Shown: positions 16,206 through 25,365, counted from the first letter of the stretch. The stretch is 64,000 nt of DNA from an uncultured Verrucomicrobiota bacterium (GCA_903907995.1 CAIVQH010000041.1:124001-188000), one strand, 5' to 3'. The notes: generated by a model from the sequence alone, not told the origin. Program-made: numbers and translations.

Positions 16206-17801
16206 ATGCGACGCATTCTCCCCACTTCCTGCTTGCTGATCGGTTTTGCCCTCTGTCTGAAGGCCAACCCAACCCTGTCCCTGGACATCAAACCGGCCCG
16301 TCTGACCGTCGCCGCGCCACCGGGCACTCCGGTTGCCATTCAGCAGTCCGAAGATTTGATAAGTTGGTCTGAATTGGTTCGGGGCGTGGCGGAAGAGGGC
16401 AAATTCGAGGCGGCCATTGGTTCGGCCGGATCACGGTTCTTTCGGGCGGTTTCGACGGAATCGGTCGTTAAAATCACACGAGGCTCGTTCGATCTGAAGA
16501 TCAACCCTTCCCTCGTCTCCCGGCCGGACGGACAAGTATGGATTCAAGCTCCGCAGACCGTCACGGTCCGCCCCGGGACCAACTTTTTGGCGGCCGATCT
16601 GTTCGACGGCCGGCTGCACGTTCTGCCGCGCCGCCTGCATGACGGCGCAATTTATTTTGCGCGGATCCTTGCGGATGCCACCGGTGCGATCCAGGCGGAC
16701 CTTCTCGATGCGGCGTTTCCCTCGACCGCAATCCCAAAGACGATGGCCGCTGTGGCCGCCCACCAACCGCTCAGCGTCGTCCTGATCGGTGACTCACTGA
16801 CCGAAGGCGCGGGAGTGGCGGATTATCACGATACCTGGCCGTTTCTGGTATTCCAACCTTCCGCCCCCACCAACACATGGACCTTGCTTCAGGACGTTCC
16901 GCAGCTGGGGGTGAGGCAACTGGGGATTGGTGGCATCAGCGCCGAATACGGTCTGGTGGCCACGCGTGCCGGAAGTCCGGTCCTGGCCGATGATTACGAT
17001 CTTGCAATTGTAGGCTTCGGCGCAAATACGGAGCTTGGTGATGCCCCCTTGGTCGAAGCCATCGTGCATGCACTTCGAGGCGCCGGCATCGAGGTCATTT
17101 TGCAAAGCGGGGAGAAGCGGTTGGATGGTAAGGCCACCCCCTTTCTTTCTGATGAAGACCTCCTCAGGAGCGTGGCCACCAACCAGGGCTGTGCCCTCGC
17201 CGACACCTATTCCTACATGCTGGAAACGGACGGCACCTATTCGACGGACAACATTCATCCATCAGTGCTTGGGCATCAGGTATGGGCCGGATGCATCAGG
17301 TCCGTCCTAAACGGCTTGAAGGAGGATCCCCGTCCTAACAGGCCATCGGACGCGCTGGAGACTTTGGCAAGTCTGCCCGAATCGTTGCGACCCGGTTTCC
17401 CGGACTCGACGACAGTGCAATTCAAACCCTCGGCTACAACCGGCATCACGGCTCCGACATTATTTTATAACAGCATTGGGCCGAACCTTGGAAGGATTCC
17501 GAGCGCCACTGCGATCACGGTGCTGATCAGTGGGCAGAGCGCCACTTTTCATGCCGATCGGGCATGTGCGGTTTCGCTGTTGAGCGAATGCCAGAGCACT
17601 GAATCGGCAAACGTCCAGTTGGAGTACGGGAACGGCATGCCCGGCAATTCGCTGACGGTGGTGGGATCGTTTAGCCCAAGGCTCACTCCCGCCGCAGCCA
17701 TTGGTCTGTGGTCCAGCAATCTGCCGGTGGACCTGACCATCACCGTCACCGACGGTCTCCTGCGCCTCTCGGGAGTGTCGTTCCCATTCCGGAAGCAATA
17801 G
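16206..17801 (+). CDS. Secreted SGNH/GDSL hydrolase
   Basis: About 531 residues from ATG 16206, which opens a signal peptide (MRRILPTSCLLIGFALCLKA). An N-terminal beta domain is followed by an SGNH hydrolase: block I LSVVLIGDSLTEGAG with the nucleophile Ser, an Asn-containing block (VGFGANTELGD), and the catalytic Asp/His in STDNIHPSVLGHQVWA. The C-terminal 150 residues form another beta-rich module. It is probably an extracellular esterase of unknown substrate. It is the only gene between the duplicated tRNA-Leu ends, so it is the cargo of that insertion. Confidence 0.88.
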   Translation: MRRILPTSCLLIGFALCLKANPTLSLDIKPARLTVAAPPGTPVAIQQSEDLISWSELVRGVAEEGKFEAAIGSAGSRFFRAVSTESVVKITRGSFDLKINPSLVSRPDGQVWIQAPQTVTVRPGTNFLAADLFDGRLHVLPRRLHDGAIYFARILADATGAIQADLLDAAFPSTAIPKTMAAVAAHQPLSVVLIGDSLTEGAGVADYHDTWPFLVFQPSAPTNTWTLLQDVPQLGVRQLGIGGISAEYGLVATRAGSPVLADDYDLAIVGFGANTELGDAPLVEAIVHALRGAGIEVILQSGEKRLDGKATPFLSDEDLLRSVATNQGCALADTYSYMLETDGTYSTDNIHPSVLGHQVWAGCIRSVLNGLKEDPRPNRPSDALETLASLPESLRPGFPDSTTVQFKPSATTGITAPTLFYNSIGPNLGRIPSATAITVLISGQSATFHADRACAVSLLSECQSTESANVQLEYGNGMPGNSLTVVGSFSPRLTPAAAIGLWSSNLPVDLTITVTDGLLRLSGVSFPFRKQ

Positions 17802-17851
17802 ATTGCACCCGCACAGATAAGGCAGCGCTTTTGCCTCAATATTCAACCCCA

Positions 17852-17873
17852 TCAAGTCCTGCCGTGCGCACCA
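17852..17873 (+). repeat. Duplicated tRNA-Leu 3' end (putative att site)
   Basis: Exact 22-bp copy of 15851-15872, beginning TCAAGTCC and ending GCGCACCA. The sequence before it is unrelated to the tRNA, so this is not a second tRNA gene. Confidence 0.85.
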
Positions 17874-17877
17874 TCCG

Positions 17878-17911
17878 AAAGGCCCCTTGAGCTCAAATCC
17901 AAGGGGCTTTT
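17878..17911 (+). terminator. Intrinsic terminator, probably native to tRNA-Leu
   Basis: AAAGGCCCCTTG (17878-17889) pairs with CAAGGGGCTTTT (17900-17911) around a 10-nt loop, with a T-run at the end. It starts 4 nt after the duplicated tRNA-Leu end. Confidence 0.85.
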
Positions 17912-17987
17912 GCTGCTTCCGCGAACTCAACCTGCCAACCGCATTCGCCCAACAGTCCTGTAATTACTCCCAACTGCATCGCGTCCC

Positions 17988-18409
17988 GTGAGATTTCGCG
18001 CCCCTATCACCTTGCCTCCACTGCTGGCAGCCTTCGTTTGCTCAGGCTGCATCCCTTACCATTAGACGTTGCGACCCAGCGCATCGGGCACCATCGTTGC
18101 CGACCTTGGCGGCGCTCCGGTCACCGGCGCTTCATTTTCACTCGCACCGGTGAATGGCGACGATCAGGCTGGAAGGACAATCACAGGCGCAGACGGTTCC
18201 TTCTGGGTCGCCCCACTCCGCCAATGGGAAGTCTACTTTTTGTCACTGACTGCGACCCGGCTCCTTTCACCTTGTCGGTTCTGCATGCCGGCTATCGGCA
18301 GAAAACGGTGTCGATTCGCTATTCTCCCCTGGGCCGGCCCACAGCTACCAACTTCTGAATCCTCAAACTGGAGAGCACGACCGGAAGCGGAAGGCCAACC
18401 AGTCCATGA
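17988..18409 (+). pseudogene. Decayed lipoprotein gene
   Basis: From GTG 17988 the frame encodes a lipoprotein signal (LPPLLAAFVCSGC, then IPYH), meets a TAG, and continues in the same frame with SGTIVADLGGAPVTGASFSL and ITGADGSFWVAPLRQWEVYF. At a T5 run (18237-18241) the sense moves to another frame (PFTLSVLHAGYRQKTVSIRY, then SPLGRPTATNF). It then hits a TGA where Gly is expected and reads ILKLEST. One nonsense codon, one single-base deletion and a second nonsense codon disable what was a roughly 140-residue carboxypeptidase-regulatory-like lipoprotein. It lies just outside the tRNA-Leu insertion. Confidence 0.8.
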
Positions 18410-18560
18410 CGCCGGTCCCACGAGCATCCGTGAACTGGCCATTTCAAAAGATACCAGGGTCACCAAGCTTTCATGTTGTGGGGCAGGACGCTCAGATGGC
18501 AGTTCGCCAATCCATGCGACGTGGCAAATGAACCATGGCCGGTAAATTACCCGCATCAGC

Positions 18561-19391
18561 TTACTGTCCCGGAAGAGGAGGGACGGGGGTTCCCGGCCGC
18601 AAAGTGCCATTAACCGTACCCGGATGTGACGGCGCCGCCGGGCCGGCAGGTGTCGTGCCCGTGTCCAAATTCTGCGTCGGAACGGCCCCGGCTCCTCCGC
18701 TCAGGTAAACCCCGCGCCGGGCCGGCAGCTGCCGCTGCGCGGGAGCTTCGGTGGCGGCGGCGTCCAGGGCAACGGCGGCAGCGGGGGCGGCGGCGGCATT
18801 CTCAGCCGCCGAACCACCACGGCCGATGATGGTGGGGGCCGCAGCCGCGACCGGCTGGGCCGCCGGCTGTGGGGCGTAACCGGGAGGAGGCGGCACCCCG
18901 CGCATCGGCCCCCCATTGGGCGCACCCGGAGCCATCACCGGCACCGCGTTTGCCTTCAACCCGTTATCCTTGAAGTTCAGGGTCACCTCCGTACCCGCAT
19001 TGCGCACCCGTACGACCTGCTTGCGGGGATCAATCTCCAGCACCTGAAGTCCGTCGCTGTCGTAATTCTCTTCGACCGAGAGGTATTCGGGTTGCTTGGC
19101 CCCGGTCTTGTTGACGACCAGATAGGCCCGCTTGGAGCCATTGAGGAAACTTAAACCGGTCAGAAACAGGTTGGGGGGCGGGGTTGCCGGCACCACGGGT
19201 GCCGGGGGCGGCGGCTCCGGTGGAGGCTTGATGCCGAACGCGTTGCGGTTGGTGATGACGATGTAGCTGCTCGCCGGTACCGCCGGGTTGGCGTCGTCTT
19301 CGGCAATGGCGGCGCGGCCCGCAAACCCCAGCAGGCTACAACCGATGGCTAGCATCCGTGTTCCACAGCGCATGATCGAACCGTAACTCAT
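18561..19391 (-). CDS. Secreted Pro/Ala-rich hypothetical protein
   Basis: About 276 residues from ATG 19391, with a signal peptide (GTRMLAIGCSLLGFAGRAAI). After it come ASSYIVITNRNAFGIKPPPE, a proline linker, and a conserved-looking middle (LFLTGLSFLNGSKRAYLVVN, then VLEIDPRKQVVRVRNAGTEV). That layout, an N-F-G motif followed by a small beta domain, recalls the periplasmic part of pilus or type II secretion accessory proteins, but I cannot assign it firmly. The C-terminal half is low-complexity Ala/Pro/Gly. It is divergent from the histidine phosphatase gene. Confidence 0.7.
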   Translation of the reverse strand: MSYGSIMRCGTRMLAIGCSLLGFAGRAAIAEDDANPAVPASSYIVITNRNAFGIKPPPEPPPPAPVVPATPPPNLFLTGLSFLNGSKRAYLVVNKTGAKQPEYLSVEENYDSDGLQVLEIDPRKQVVRVRNAGTEVTLNFKDNGLKANAVPVMAPGAPNGGPMRGVPPPPGYAPQPAAQPVAAAAPTIIGRGGSAAENAAAAPAAAVALDAAATEAPAQRQLPARRGVYLSGGAGAVPTQNLDTGTTPAGPAAPSHPGTVNGTLRPGTPVPPLPGQ

Positions 19392-19435
19392 CCCTCTTGA
19401 AACACCACGCCGAAACTTTGGTTGCGCCCGGTCTT

Positions 19436-19491
19436 GGGTCCCGGGTTCCAGGTCCCAGGTCCCAGGTCCCGGGTCCCGAGTCCGAAGTCCC
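19436..19491. repeat. Heptamer array, unit AGGTCCC
   Basis: Eight consecutive 7-nt units: gggtccc, gggttcc, aggtccc three times, gggtccc, gagtccg, aagtccc. The array lies in the divergent promoter region between the genes starting at 19391 and 19637. Confidence 0.9.
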
Positions 19492-19636
19492 GAGCCAGAC
19501 AGGTCGCGCCTGCCCGAACGATCAGGCGCTGCCATGGGCTGATCGGAAGTGCCTTCTACCACGTAAACCCCTTGGCGGCGATGGGTGCCAGTATTTTGGA
19601 ATCGAACAGAATGGGACCATCGCAAGTCCAATAGGC

Positions 19637-20176
19637 ATGAAACGATGGTGGTTGCGGTTATGGTCGTCGCTGCTTCTGCTGCTGCTGGCGGCGACTCCGG
19701 TCGTCGCGCAGCCAGCCCGGATTCTGCTGATCCGGCATGGGGAAAAGCCCGAGAGCCATGATGACCCGCACCTCACCGCCGCCGGCCGGGAGCGCGCCGA
19801 CCGATGGGTGGGCTATTTCACCAACGCTCCGACACGCACGCCGGACGTCCTCTTTGCTTCGCGCCCGACAAAACAGCATCCGAGCGTGCGTCCGGTCGAA
19901 ACCTTGGAACCGCTGGCCCGGGCCTTGCATCTCCAGATCGGCACGCCATTCGCTTCGGGCGATTACGCCCGGCTCGCCGAGCACTTGCTCGCCGACCCGG
20001 GGCTGAAGGGCAAAACCGTCGTGATCTGCTGGGTGCATCAGTCACTGCCCCAGCTTGCGGCCGCGCTCGGGATCCAGCCCGAACCGGCAACCTGGAAGGA
20101 TGACGACTATTCAGGAATCTATCTGATCACATTCGAGGACGGGAAGGCGAAGCTGGTCGCGACCCATCCCAAGTAA
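19637..20176 (+). CDS. Secreted histidine-phosphatase-superfamily protein
   Basis: About 179 residues with a signal peptide (MKRWWLRLWSSLLLLLLAAT). The phosphatase signature is ILLIRHGEKPESHDD, where the His of R-H-G would be phosphorylated. LTAAGRERADRW and the late VVICWVHQSLPQLAAAL, with the second His, complete the branch 1-like fold. ATG 19637 was chosen because the upstream sequence is heptamer repeat. Exported members often dephosphorylate small phosphoesters or polysaccharide-linked phosphates; the substrate is unknown here. Confidence 0.85.
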   Translation: MKRWWLRLWSSLLLLLLAATPVVAQPARILLIRHGEKPESHDDPHLTAAGRERADRWVGYFTNAPTRTPDVLFASRPTKQHPSVRPVETLEPLARALHLQIGTPFASGDYARLAEHLLADPGLKGKTVVICWVHQSLPQLAAALGIQPEPATWKDDDYSGIYLITFEDGKAKLVATHPK

Positions 20177-20317
20177 GCAAGCTCGGCGTCTTTTAGGACG
20201 GAAAGGGCATCCGCGCGTTTTCGCTGAGGGGCAAGTTTCTTGCCCGGGGTTCACGCCAACAGACTCATCAGCTAGGTGCCCATTGGAGTTTTGGGCTGGC
20301 CGAACCCTGGAAGGTTC

Positions 20318-20345
20318 GAGTTACGAGTTACGCATTGCGCATGCC
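20318..20345. repeat. Short heptamer array, unit GAGTTAC
   Basis: Two exact GAGTTAC units and two drifted ones (gcattgc, gcatgcc) lie in the 256-bp spacer ahead of the ECF sigma gene. Their presence argues against the long upstream extension of that gene. Confidence 0.6.
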
Positions 20346-20432
20346 GTTGCCGCTCCCCCGCTCCTCTCTTGGCTCAAAAACTTCCCCGCGACATACAAAT
20401 CCCCGGCTGGCAGTGTCTGTCGGGTAGAAAAC

Positions 20433-20999
20433 TTGAGCCAAGACCACTCCAACCGTTCCTGGTGCGAACCGCTCTACGAGGCACAGGCCGCCGGCCTGAT
20501 CCTCTATGGCCGTGCCCTCGGCTTGGGGCACGGCGAGGCGGAAGATGTCGTTCATGAGGTGTTCGCCGCGCTGCTGGGAATGGCCGAGGCACCCGCCCAG
20601 CCCGACCGGTACCTGGTCCGGGCCTTTCGCAATCGCGCCCTGAACCGCCACCGCTCGCTCTGGCGACGGGTGGCCCGGGAATTTGAGTCGCGCCGCTGGT
20701 TTGAGCGTTCGTCCGACGAATCCCCCCGTGAACGCGAGGCGATGCGCTGCCTGCGCCAGCTGCCGCCGGAGCAGCGCGAGGTGATTGTCCTGAAAATTTG
20801 GCATCAGCACACCTTCGAGGAAATCGGTGGCCTGCTGGGCCTGTCACCGAACACGGCCGCCGGCCGTTACCGCTACGGTTTGCAAAAGATTCGCACCTGC
20901 CTGCGCGAAACCATTGAGGCTGATACCTATGAATCCGAACGATCCGCTGCTGACGCTGCTGTCTTCCTGGACGCCGCGCCGCCCGTCTCCGGCGCTTAA
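20433..20999 (+). CDS. ECF-type RNA polymerase sigma factor
   Basis: About 188 residues from a TTG start at 20433; the frame is open further upstream, but that part includes heptamer-repeat sequence. Region 2 is seen in GEAEDVVHEVFAALLGMAEA and FRNRALNRHRSLWRR. Region 4 is LPPEQREVIVLKIWHQHTFE followed by EIGGLLGLSPNTAAGRYRYG, a sigma-70 helix-turn-helix. It should direct RNA polymerase to a specific stress or envelope regulon. The 3' end overlaps the next gene by 71 bp, suggesting co-regulation with that membrane protein. Confidence 0.9.
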   Translation: MSQDHSNRSWCEPLYEAQAAGLILYGRALGLGHGEAEDVVHEVFAALLGMAEAPAQPDRYLVRAFRNRALNRHRSLWRRVAREFESRRWFERSSDESPREREAMRCLRQLPPEQREVIVLKIWHQHTFEEIGGLLGLSPNTAAGRYRYGLQKIRTCLRETIEADTYESERSAADAAVFLDAAPPVSGA

Positions 21000-21297
21000 G
21001 TCACGCCTGTTCCCCACCCCGCCGGCACCCGCCGGCCCAACCAGTCCGACGTTCTGGCTGGCATGGACGGCACCGGCCCTCGGCTGCCTGATGCTGCTGG
21101 CCACGCTGGGTGTGCATCCGGCAGGCCACGTCGAGGCCGCTGTCTGGCCGGGCTTTGGCGGGACCAACACCCCCCTTTATGCCGCCTATCGCCACGCGGC
21201 CGAACAGAGTGCACAGAACGCGCTGACCTCCAGTTTTACGTGGACAAATCACGCCCTGGTTCCCTCCACTAACGCCTCCTTGGGCGGGGCCAACTGA
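20929..21297 (+). CDS. Small single-pass membrane protein, possible sigma-factor partner
   Basis: About 122 residues starting MNPNDPLLTLLSSWTPRRP. One transmembrane segment (FWLAWTAPALGCLMLLATLG) is followed by a polar tail. It overlaps the end of the ECF sigma gene by 71 bp in another frame. The position and topology (short cytoplasmic N-terminus, one membrane helix) are those of an anti-sigma factor, but no zinc-type HxxxCxxC motif is visible, so that role is only inferred. Confidence 0.7.
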   Translation: MNPNDPLLTLLSSWTPRRPSPALKSRLFPTPPAPAGPTSPTFWLAWTAPALGCLMLLATLGVHPAGHVEAAVWPGFGGTNTPLYAAYRHAAEQSAQNALTSSFTWTNHALVPSTNASLGGAN

Positions 21298-21330
21298 TCC
21301 CCCGCCCCATTTATTTTTCTGTCCGCGACT

Positions 21331-24300
21331 ATGTCCAAATCCAAGTCCCTCCCCGGCAAAGGTGCCGCGAACGCGTCGAGACCGCCCGTTCCGCCTCTTG
21401 AGGCCGTCCAGGCCGAACCCGCCAAGCCGGCCCCGCTGTTCCGGCGCGTCGATTGGCTGACGTTCCTGATCGCCACGCTGATCGTGCTCGCCGGTTATCT
21501 GTACACGATCGCCCCCGACCTCACGCTGGAAGACTCCGGGGAGCTGGCTGTCGGCTCCATGTATGCCGGCGTGCCGCATCCTCCCGGTTATCCGGTGTGG
21601 ACGATCTATACCTGGGCGTTCACCAAGCTGATCCCCTTCAGCAACATCGCCTTCCGGGTCGCAGTTTCCTCCGCCGTGGCCGCAGCCATTTCCGCCGGCC
21701 TGGTCGGGCTCCTGATCTCGCGGGGCAGCAGCATGATTTTGGAGAGCATCGACCTCTTCAAATCGCTCGAACGCCGCTGGGAGAATCCTCTCTGCATGGT
21801 ATCCGGACTGGTGGGGGCCCTGCTGCTCGGCTTCAACGGCTACATCTGGAGTCAGGCCGTGATCGTGGAGGTGTACACGCTCGCCGTGCTTACCTTCATG
21901 GCCATGCTGACCTGCCTGCTGCGCTGGATGTATGCACCGCACCAGCGCCGCTACCTTTATCTGGCCCTGTTCCTGTTTGGCCTCTGCTTCTGCAACCACC
22001 AGACGTTGATTGTGGCCGCCGTCGGCATCGAGGTGGCGGTCATCGCCGCCAGCCCGAAGCTGGGCCGCGACTTTTTCTTCGGCAACGCCCTCTTCTACGC
22101 GCTGGTCATCACTGGCCGCGCGTTTGGGTTCCTCGGCATCCTCGCCGACAATCCGGGCGTCTTCTTCATCTTCAACCTGATCGGCATCGGCTCGCTGGCC
22201 ACGGCCTATGCGTTTTCCGGCGAGCTTTCCCGGCAGGCCCGGCTCTGGATCACCGGCATCGTCACCGGGCTGCTGCTCCTCCTGTATTTCAAATATCACT
22301 TCGCGGGCAATACCGCCGCCAGCCTGTCCGCCCAGGCCGGCCAGTTCGTGGCCCAGGGCAAATCGTCCGAGGCGGAGAGGCTCATCCGGGATCTGCAAGG
22401 CTATGAATCTACCGCCATCACCGGCCTGAAGCTGCTGGCCATCGCGCTGATGGTGGCCATCGCGGGCCTGTTTGGCCTGTCGTACGGCACGGAAAAGCAG
22501 AAACGCCTGCTGGCGTACTGGTGGCCCGCCATCGCCTGCGGTCTCTGTTTTGCCGCCGGCGCGCTGTTCTACTTCTACATGCCGCTCTCCTCGATGAGCA
22601 ACCCGCCGATGAACTGGGGCTATCCCCGCACCTGGAAGGGCTTCATCCACGCCTTTACCCGCGGCCAGTACGAGAAGACCAATCCGAGCATCGACATCAT
22701 CACCCTGGGGAAGCAGATCGCGATGTATGCCCAGGGCTGCAAGGAGGAATTCAACTGGGCCAACCTGCTGGTCGGTCTCGTGCCCTTTGCCTTCCTCAAC
22801 CGGATGAAGCGCCGCGAGCGCGGCTGGATCATCGGCCTCACCGGCATCTACGTCTGCCTCGCCCTGCTCCTGCTGGTACTGCTGAACCCCGGCGTGGACC
22901 GCCAGAGCCGCGAACTGGTGAAGGTGTTCTTCACCTCCTCGCACGTCGTCATCGCCCTGGCCATCGGCTACGGCATCTCGCTCATCGGGGCGCTGATCCT
23001 GACGCGTTTTGAAGAGGTCCGCTGGCCTCTCTTCATCGGTGGTTTTGCGGCGTTTGCCTTCAACCTATATGAGCTGGGCACGGTCTGGAATGATTCCCAG
23101 TTTACGATCCTGCGCGTAGCCGCCGCAATCAGCGTGCTGATCTCGGTCGGTTTCCTGATCTTCGTCTTCCTGCGGCAGCAGAAGTCCTTTTTCACGCCGT
23201 TCCTCGCTCTCTTCCTCCTCATCCCCACCGACGCCATCCTCTCCCACTGGGGTGACAACGAGCAGCGCCACCACTACTTCGGCTTCTGGTTTGGCCACGA
23301 CATGTTTGAGCCCGGGGCTGACACCTCGGCGGCTCCCGCGCCCAAGGACAAGGATGGCAAACCGCTCTATCCCTCAATGGCCCGCGACGCCGTACTTTAC
23401 GGCGGCACGGATCCGGGCCGCTTCTGCCCGACCTACATGATCTTCTGCGAAAGCTTCATCCCGGCGAAAGACCGTCGTGACCCGAACTTCGACCGGCGCG
23501 ACGTCGTGCTCATCACCCAGAACGCCCTCGCGGACGACACGTACCTCGACTACATTCGCGCCCACTACAACCGGAGCGCCCAGTCCGATCCGCCGTTCTT
23601 CTATGACATGCTGAACGACGCCAACTCGGTCGCCCGCGGACGGACCAATGCGCTCGCCAGCCTGGCCGCGCCGCTGGACCGCTTCTTCACCAAGCTGGGT
23701 GCCAACATCGAGAAGGAGCGCCGCGCGGGCAGCTCCTTCTTCCAGCCCTCCCAGATCACCGACCTGAAGGCGTTCCAGGCGCGGCTGCACGGCACGCCGA
23801 TGGCGCCGGCCAAGCAGCCGGATCTCAACACGGCGCGGTTGAAAACGCCGCCCGACTCCGCGGCGCTTTCCGCCTACCTGCGGCAGCGGCTCGGCGCGGC
23901 GGCGGATGGTGATGCCAAAACGCTCACCGACGCCCTGAACAAACTCATCGACGGCCCGTCGCTCTATGACGATCCGAAGCGCTTCAATGGCATCCCCCTC
24001 AGCGACCGCATGCTCAGTTTCGCCGCGCAGAATCCGAACACACCGAACCGGGTCCGCCTGAACCGCCTGCTGCTCGAGGAGGCGTATCCCGACCTGATCG
24101 CCCCCAGCGAAGGCGGCCTCTATCCGGACCGGGAAATCCAGACCGCCACCCTGGAGGACCTCAGCCGCAGCTTCACCGAATACAGCACCGATGCCGCCCG
24201 GCGCTATTCTCAGGGCCAGCTGGAACCAGGCGAAATTGTTACCCCGCTGCAGGATGGCCGGGTGTCCGTCTCGGGACAGATTGCGGTCATGGCCATCAAC

Positions 24301-25365
24301 GGCCTCCTGACCAAGGTCATGTTCGACAAGAACCCGGATCACGAGTTCTACATCGAGGAAAGCTTCCCGCTGAAGTGGATGTACCCCCACCTCGTCCCCT
24401 ACGGCATCATCATGAAAATCGAGCGCAATCCGGCCCCCGATCTCACGGCGGACCAGATTCGCCGCGATCATGAGTTCTGGAGCCAGTATTCCGCCCGCCT
24501 CATCGGCAACTGGATCACCTACGACACCCCGATCAAGGACGTCTGCGCCTTTGCGCTCCGCACCTATCAGCAACGTGAGCTGAAAGGCTTCACCGGCGAC
24601 CCGAAGTTTGTCCGGGATGACAATGCGCAGAAGTCCTTCAGCAAGCTGCGCAATGCCCAGGGCAAGAGCATCTACGCCTGGCGTTCCCAGACCGCGACCA
24701 ATCCGGTGCAGCAGCAGCTCTACCTCAAGGAGGCCGAGTTCGCCCTGAAGCAGGCATTTGCCTTTTGTCCTTACAGCCCGGAAACCGTGTTCAACCTCGC
24801 CTCCCTGCTCGCTTCCACGGGCCGGCAGGAGGATGCCTACCTGGTGGCCAGCACCTGCTACGAGTTCGACAAGGACAATGCCGGCGTCCGCGATCTCGTC
24901 CGGCAATTGGAACGCATGCGTGGCCCAGCCGGCCAGCCCACCGCCGCCACGTCCGCCTCCTCGGCGGCCGTCCCACCGGGCGCGCTTCAATCCGCCGCGC
25001 TGCTGTATCAGTCAGGCCGCACGAACGAGGCCATCGCCGCGCTGGATTCAATGCTGACGAACAACGATGCCAACACGCTCCTCCAGCTGGCCGAGGGCTA
25101 CCGGGAGCTGGGCCGGGCCGACCGCATGGAGGCCGCCCTGCTCCGCCTTTCCCAGGTGATGCCCGATCATCCCGAGACGTGGCTGAACCTGGCCATGGTG
25201 CAGGCTTCGCTCGGCAAAATCACCGAGGCCAATGCCTCCTTGGAAACCTGCTTCCGCCTGAGCGACGCCCGGCTGGCCAAGAACCCGAAGGCGGAAAACA
25301 TCCGTAAGGATTTCCAGACCAACTCCCGCTTCGACCAGGCCCGCGCCTGGTTCAAGGCAAAATGA
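21331..25365 (+). CDS. DUF2723 membrane protein with C-terminal TPR region
   Basis: 1344 residues. The N-terminus carries the DUF2723 signature: multiple membrane helices, LTFLIATLIVLAGYLYTIAP, the acidic DLTLEDSGELAVGSMYAGVP and HPPGYPVWTIYTWAFTKLIP. This layout is shared with GT-C glycosyltransferases, where the Asp/Glu in the first loop is catalytic. About ten further helices are followed by a large soluble region. TPR-like units lie near the end (ALLYQSGRTNEAIAALDSML and MPDHPETWLNLAMVQASLGK). It may transfer a sugar from a lipid carrier to an extracellular acceptor; this is inferred from the family. It follows the ECF sigma/membrane-protein pair by 33 bp. Confidence 0.88.
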   Translation: MSKSKSLPGKGAANASRPPVPPLEAVQAEPAKPAPLFRRVDWLTFLIATLIVLAGYLYTIAPDLTLEDSGELAVGSMYAGVPHPPGYPVWTIYTWAFTKLIPFSNIAFRVAVSSAVAAAISAGLVGLLISRGSSMILESIDLFKSLERRWENPLCMVSGLVGALLLGFNGYIWSQAVIVEVYTLAVLTFMAMLTCLLRWMYAPHQRRYLYLALFLFGLCFCNHQTLIVAAVGIEVAVIAASPKLGRDFFFGNALFYALVITGRAFGFLGILADNPGVFFIFNLIGIGSLATAYAFSGELSRQARLWITGIVTGLLLLLYFKYHFAGNTAASLSAQAGQFVAQGKSSEAERLIRDLQGYESTAITGLKLLAIALMVAIAGLFGLSYGTEKQKRLLAYWWPAIACGLCFAAGALFYFYMPLSSMSNPPMNWGYPRTWKGFIHAFTRGQYEKTNPSIDIITLGKQIAMYAQGCKEEFNWANLLVGLVPFAFLNRMKRRERGWIIGLTGIYVCLALLLLVLLNPGVDRQSRELVKVFFTSSHVVIALAIGYGISLIGALILTRFEEVRWPLFIGGFAAFAFNLYELGTVWNDSQFTILRVAAAISVLISVGFLIFVFLRQQKSFFTPFLALFLLIPTDAILSHWGDNEQRHHYFGFWFGHDMFEPGADTSAAPAPKDKDGKPLYPSMARDAVLYGGTDPGRFCPTYMIFCESFIPAKDRRDPNFDRRDVVLITQNALADDTYLDYIRAHYNRSAQSDPPFFYDMLNDANSVARGRTNALASLAAPLDRFFTKLGANIEKERRAGSSFFQPSQITDLKAFQARLHGTPMAPAKQPDLNTARLKTPPDSAALSAYLRQRLGAAADGDAKTLTDALNKLIDGPSLYDDPKRFNGIPLSDRMLSFAAQNPNTPNRVRLNRLLLEEAYPDLIAPSEGGLYPDREIQTATLEDLSRSFTEYSTDAARRYSQGQLEPGEIVTPLQDGRVSVSGQIAVMAINGLLTKVMFDKNPDHEFYIEESFPLKWMYPHLVPYGIIMKIERNPAPDLTADQIRRDHEFWSQYSARLIGNWITYDTPIKDVCAFALRTYQQRELKGFTGDPKFVRDDNAQKSFSKLRNAQGKSIYAWRSQTATNPVQQQLYLKEAEFALKQAFAFCPYSPETVFNLASLLASTGRQEDAYLVASTCYEFDKDNAGVRDLVRQLERMRGPAGQPTAATSASSAAVPPGALQSAALLYQSGRTNEAIAALDSMLTNNDANTLLQLAEGYRELGRADRMEAALLRLSQVMPDHPETWLNLAMVQASLGKITEANASLETCFRLSDARLAKNPKAENIRKDFQTNSRFDQARAWFKAK

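Larger units (their letters stand above)
15851..17873 (+). mobile_element. 2-kb insertion at the tRNA-Leu 3' end, without integrase
   Basis: The last 22 bp of tRNA-Leu (15851-15872, through the CCA) are exactly duplicated at 17852-17873. This is the usual footprint of site-specific integration into a tRNA gene. The second copy, not the first, is followed directly by an intrinsic terminator, as expected if the native terminator was pushed 2 kb downstream. The interval carries only one gene, an SGNH hydrolase, and no recombinase. It is therefore a remnant, or an element mobilised by an enzyme encoded elsewhere. Confidence 0.7.

Noticed and set aside
15851-17873. tRNA-Leu insertion considered as a prophage or integrative conjugative element
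   Set aside because: No integrase, structural, replication or conjugation gene; only one hydrolase gene fits in it.
17852-17873. Second tRNA gene
   Set aside because: Only the last 22 bases of a tRNA are present; no acceptor 5' strand, D arm or anticodon arm upstream.
21001-22944. Minus-strand open frame of 647 codons opposite the sigma/DUF2723 region
   Set aside because: It is an antisense shadow of well-supported plus-strand genes with no domain or signal of its own.
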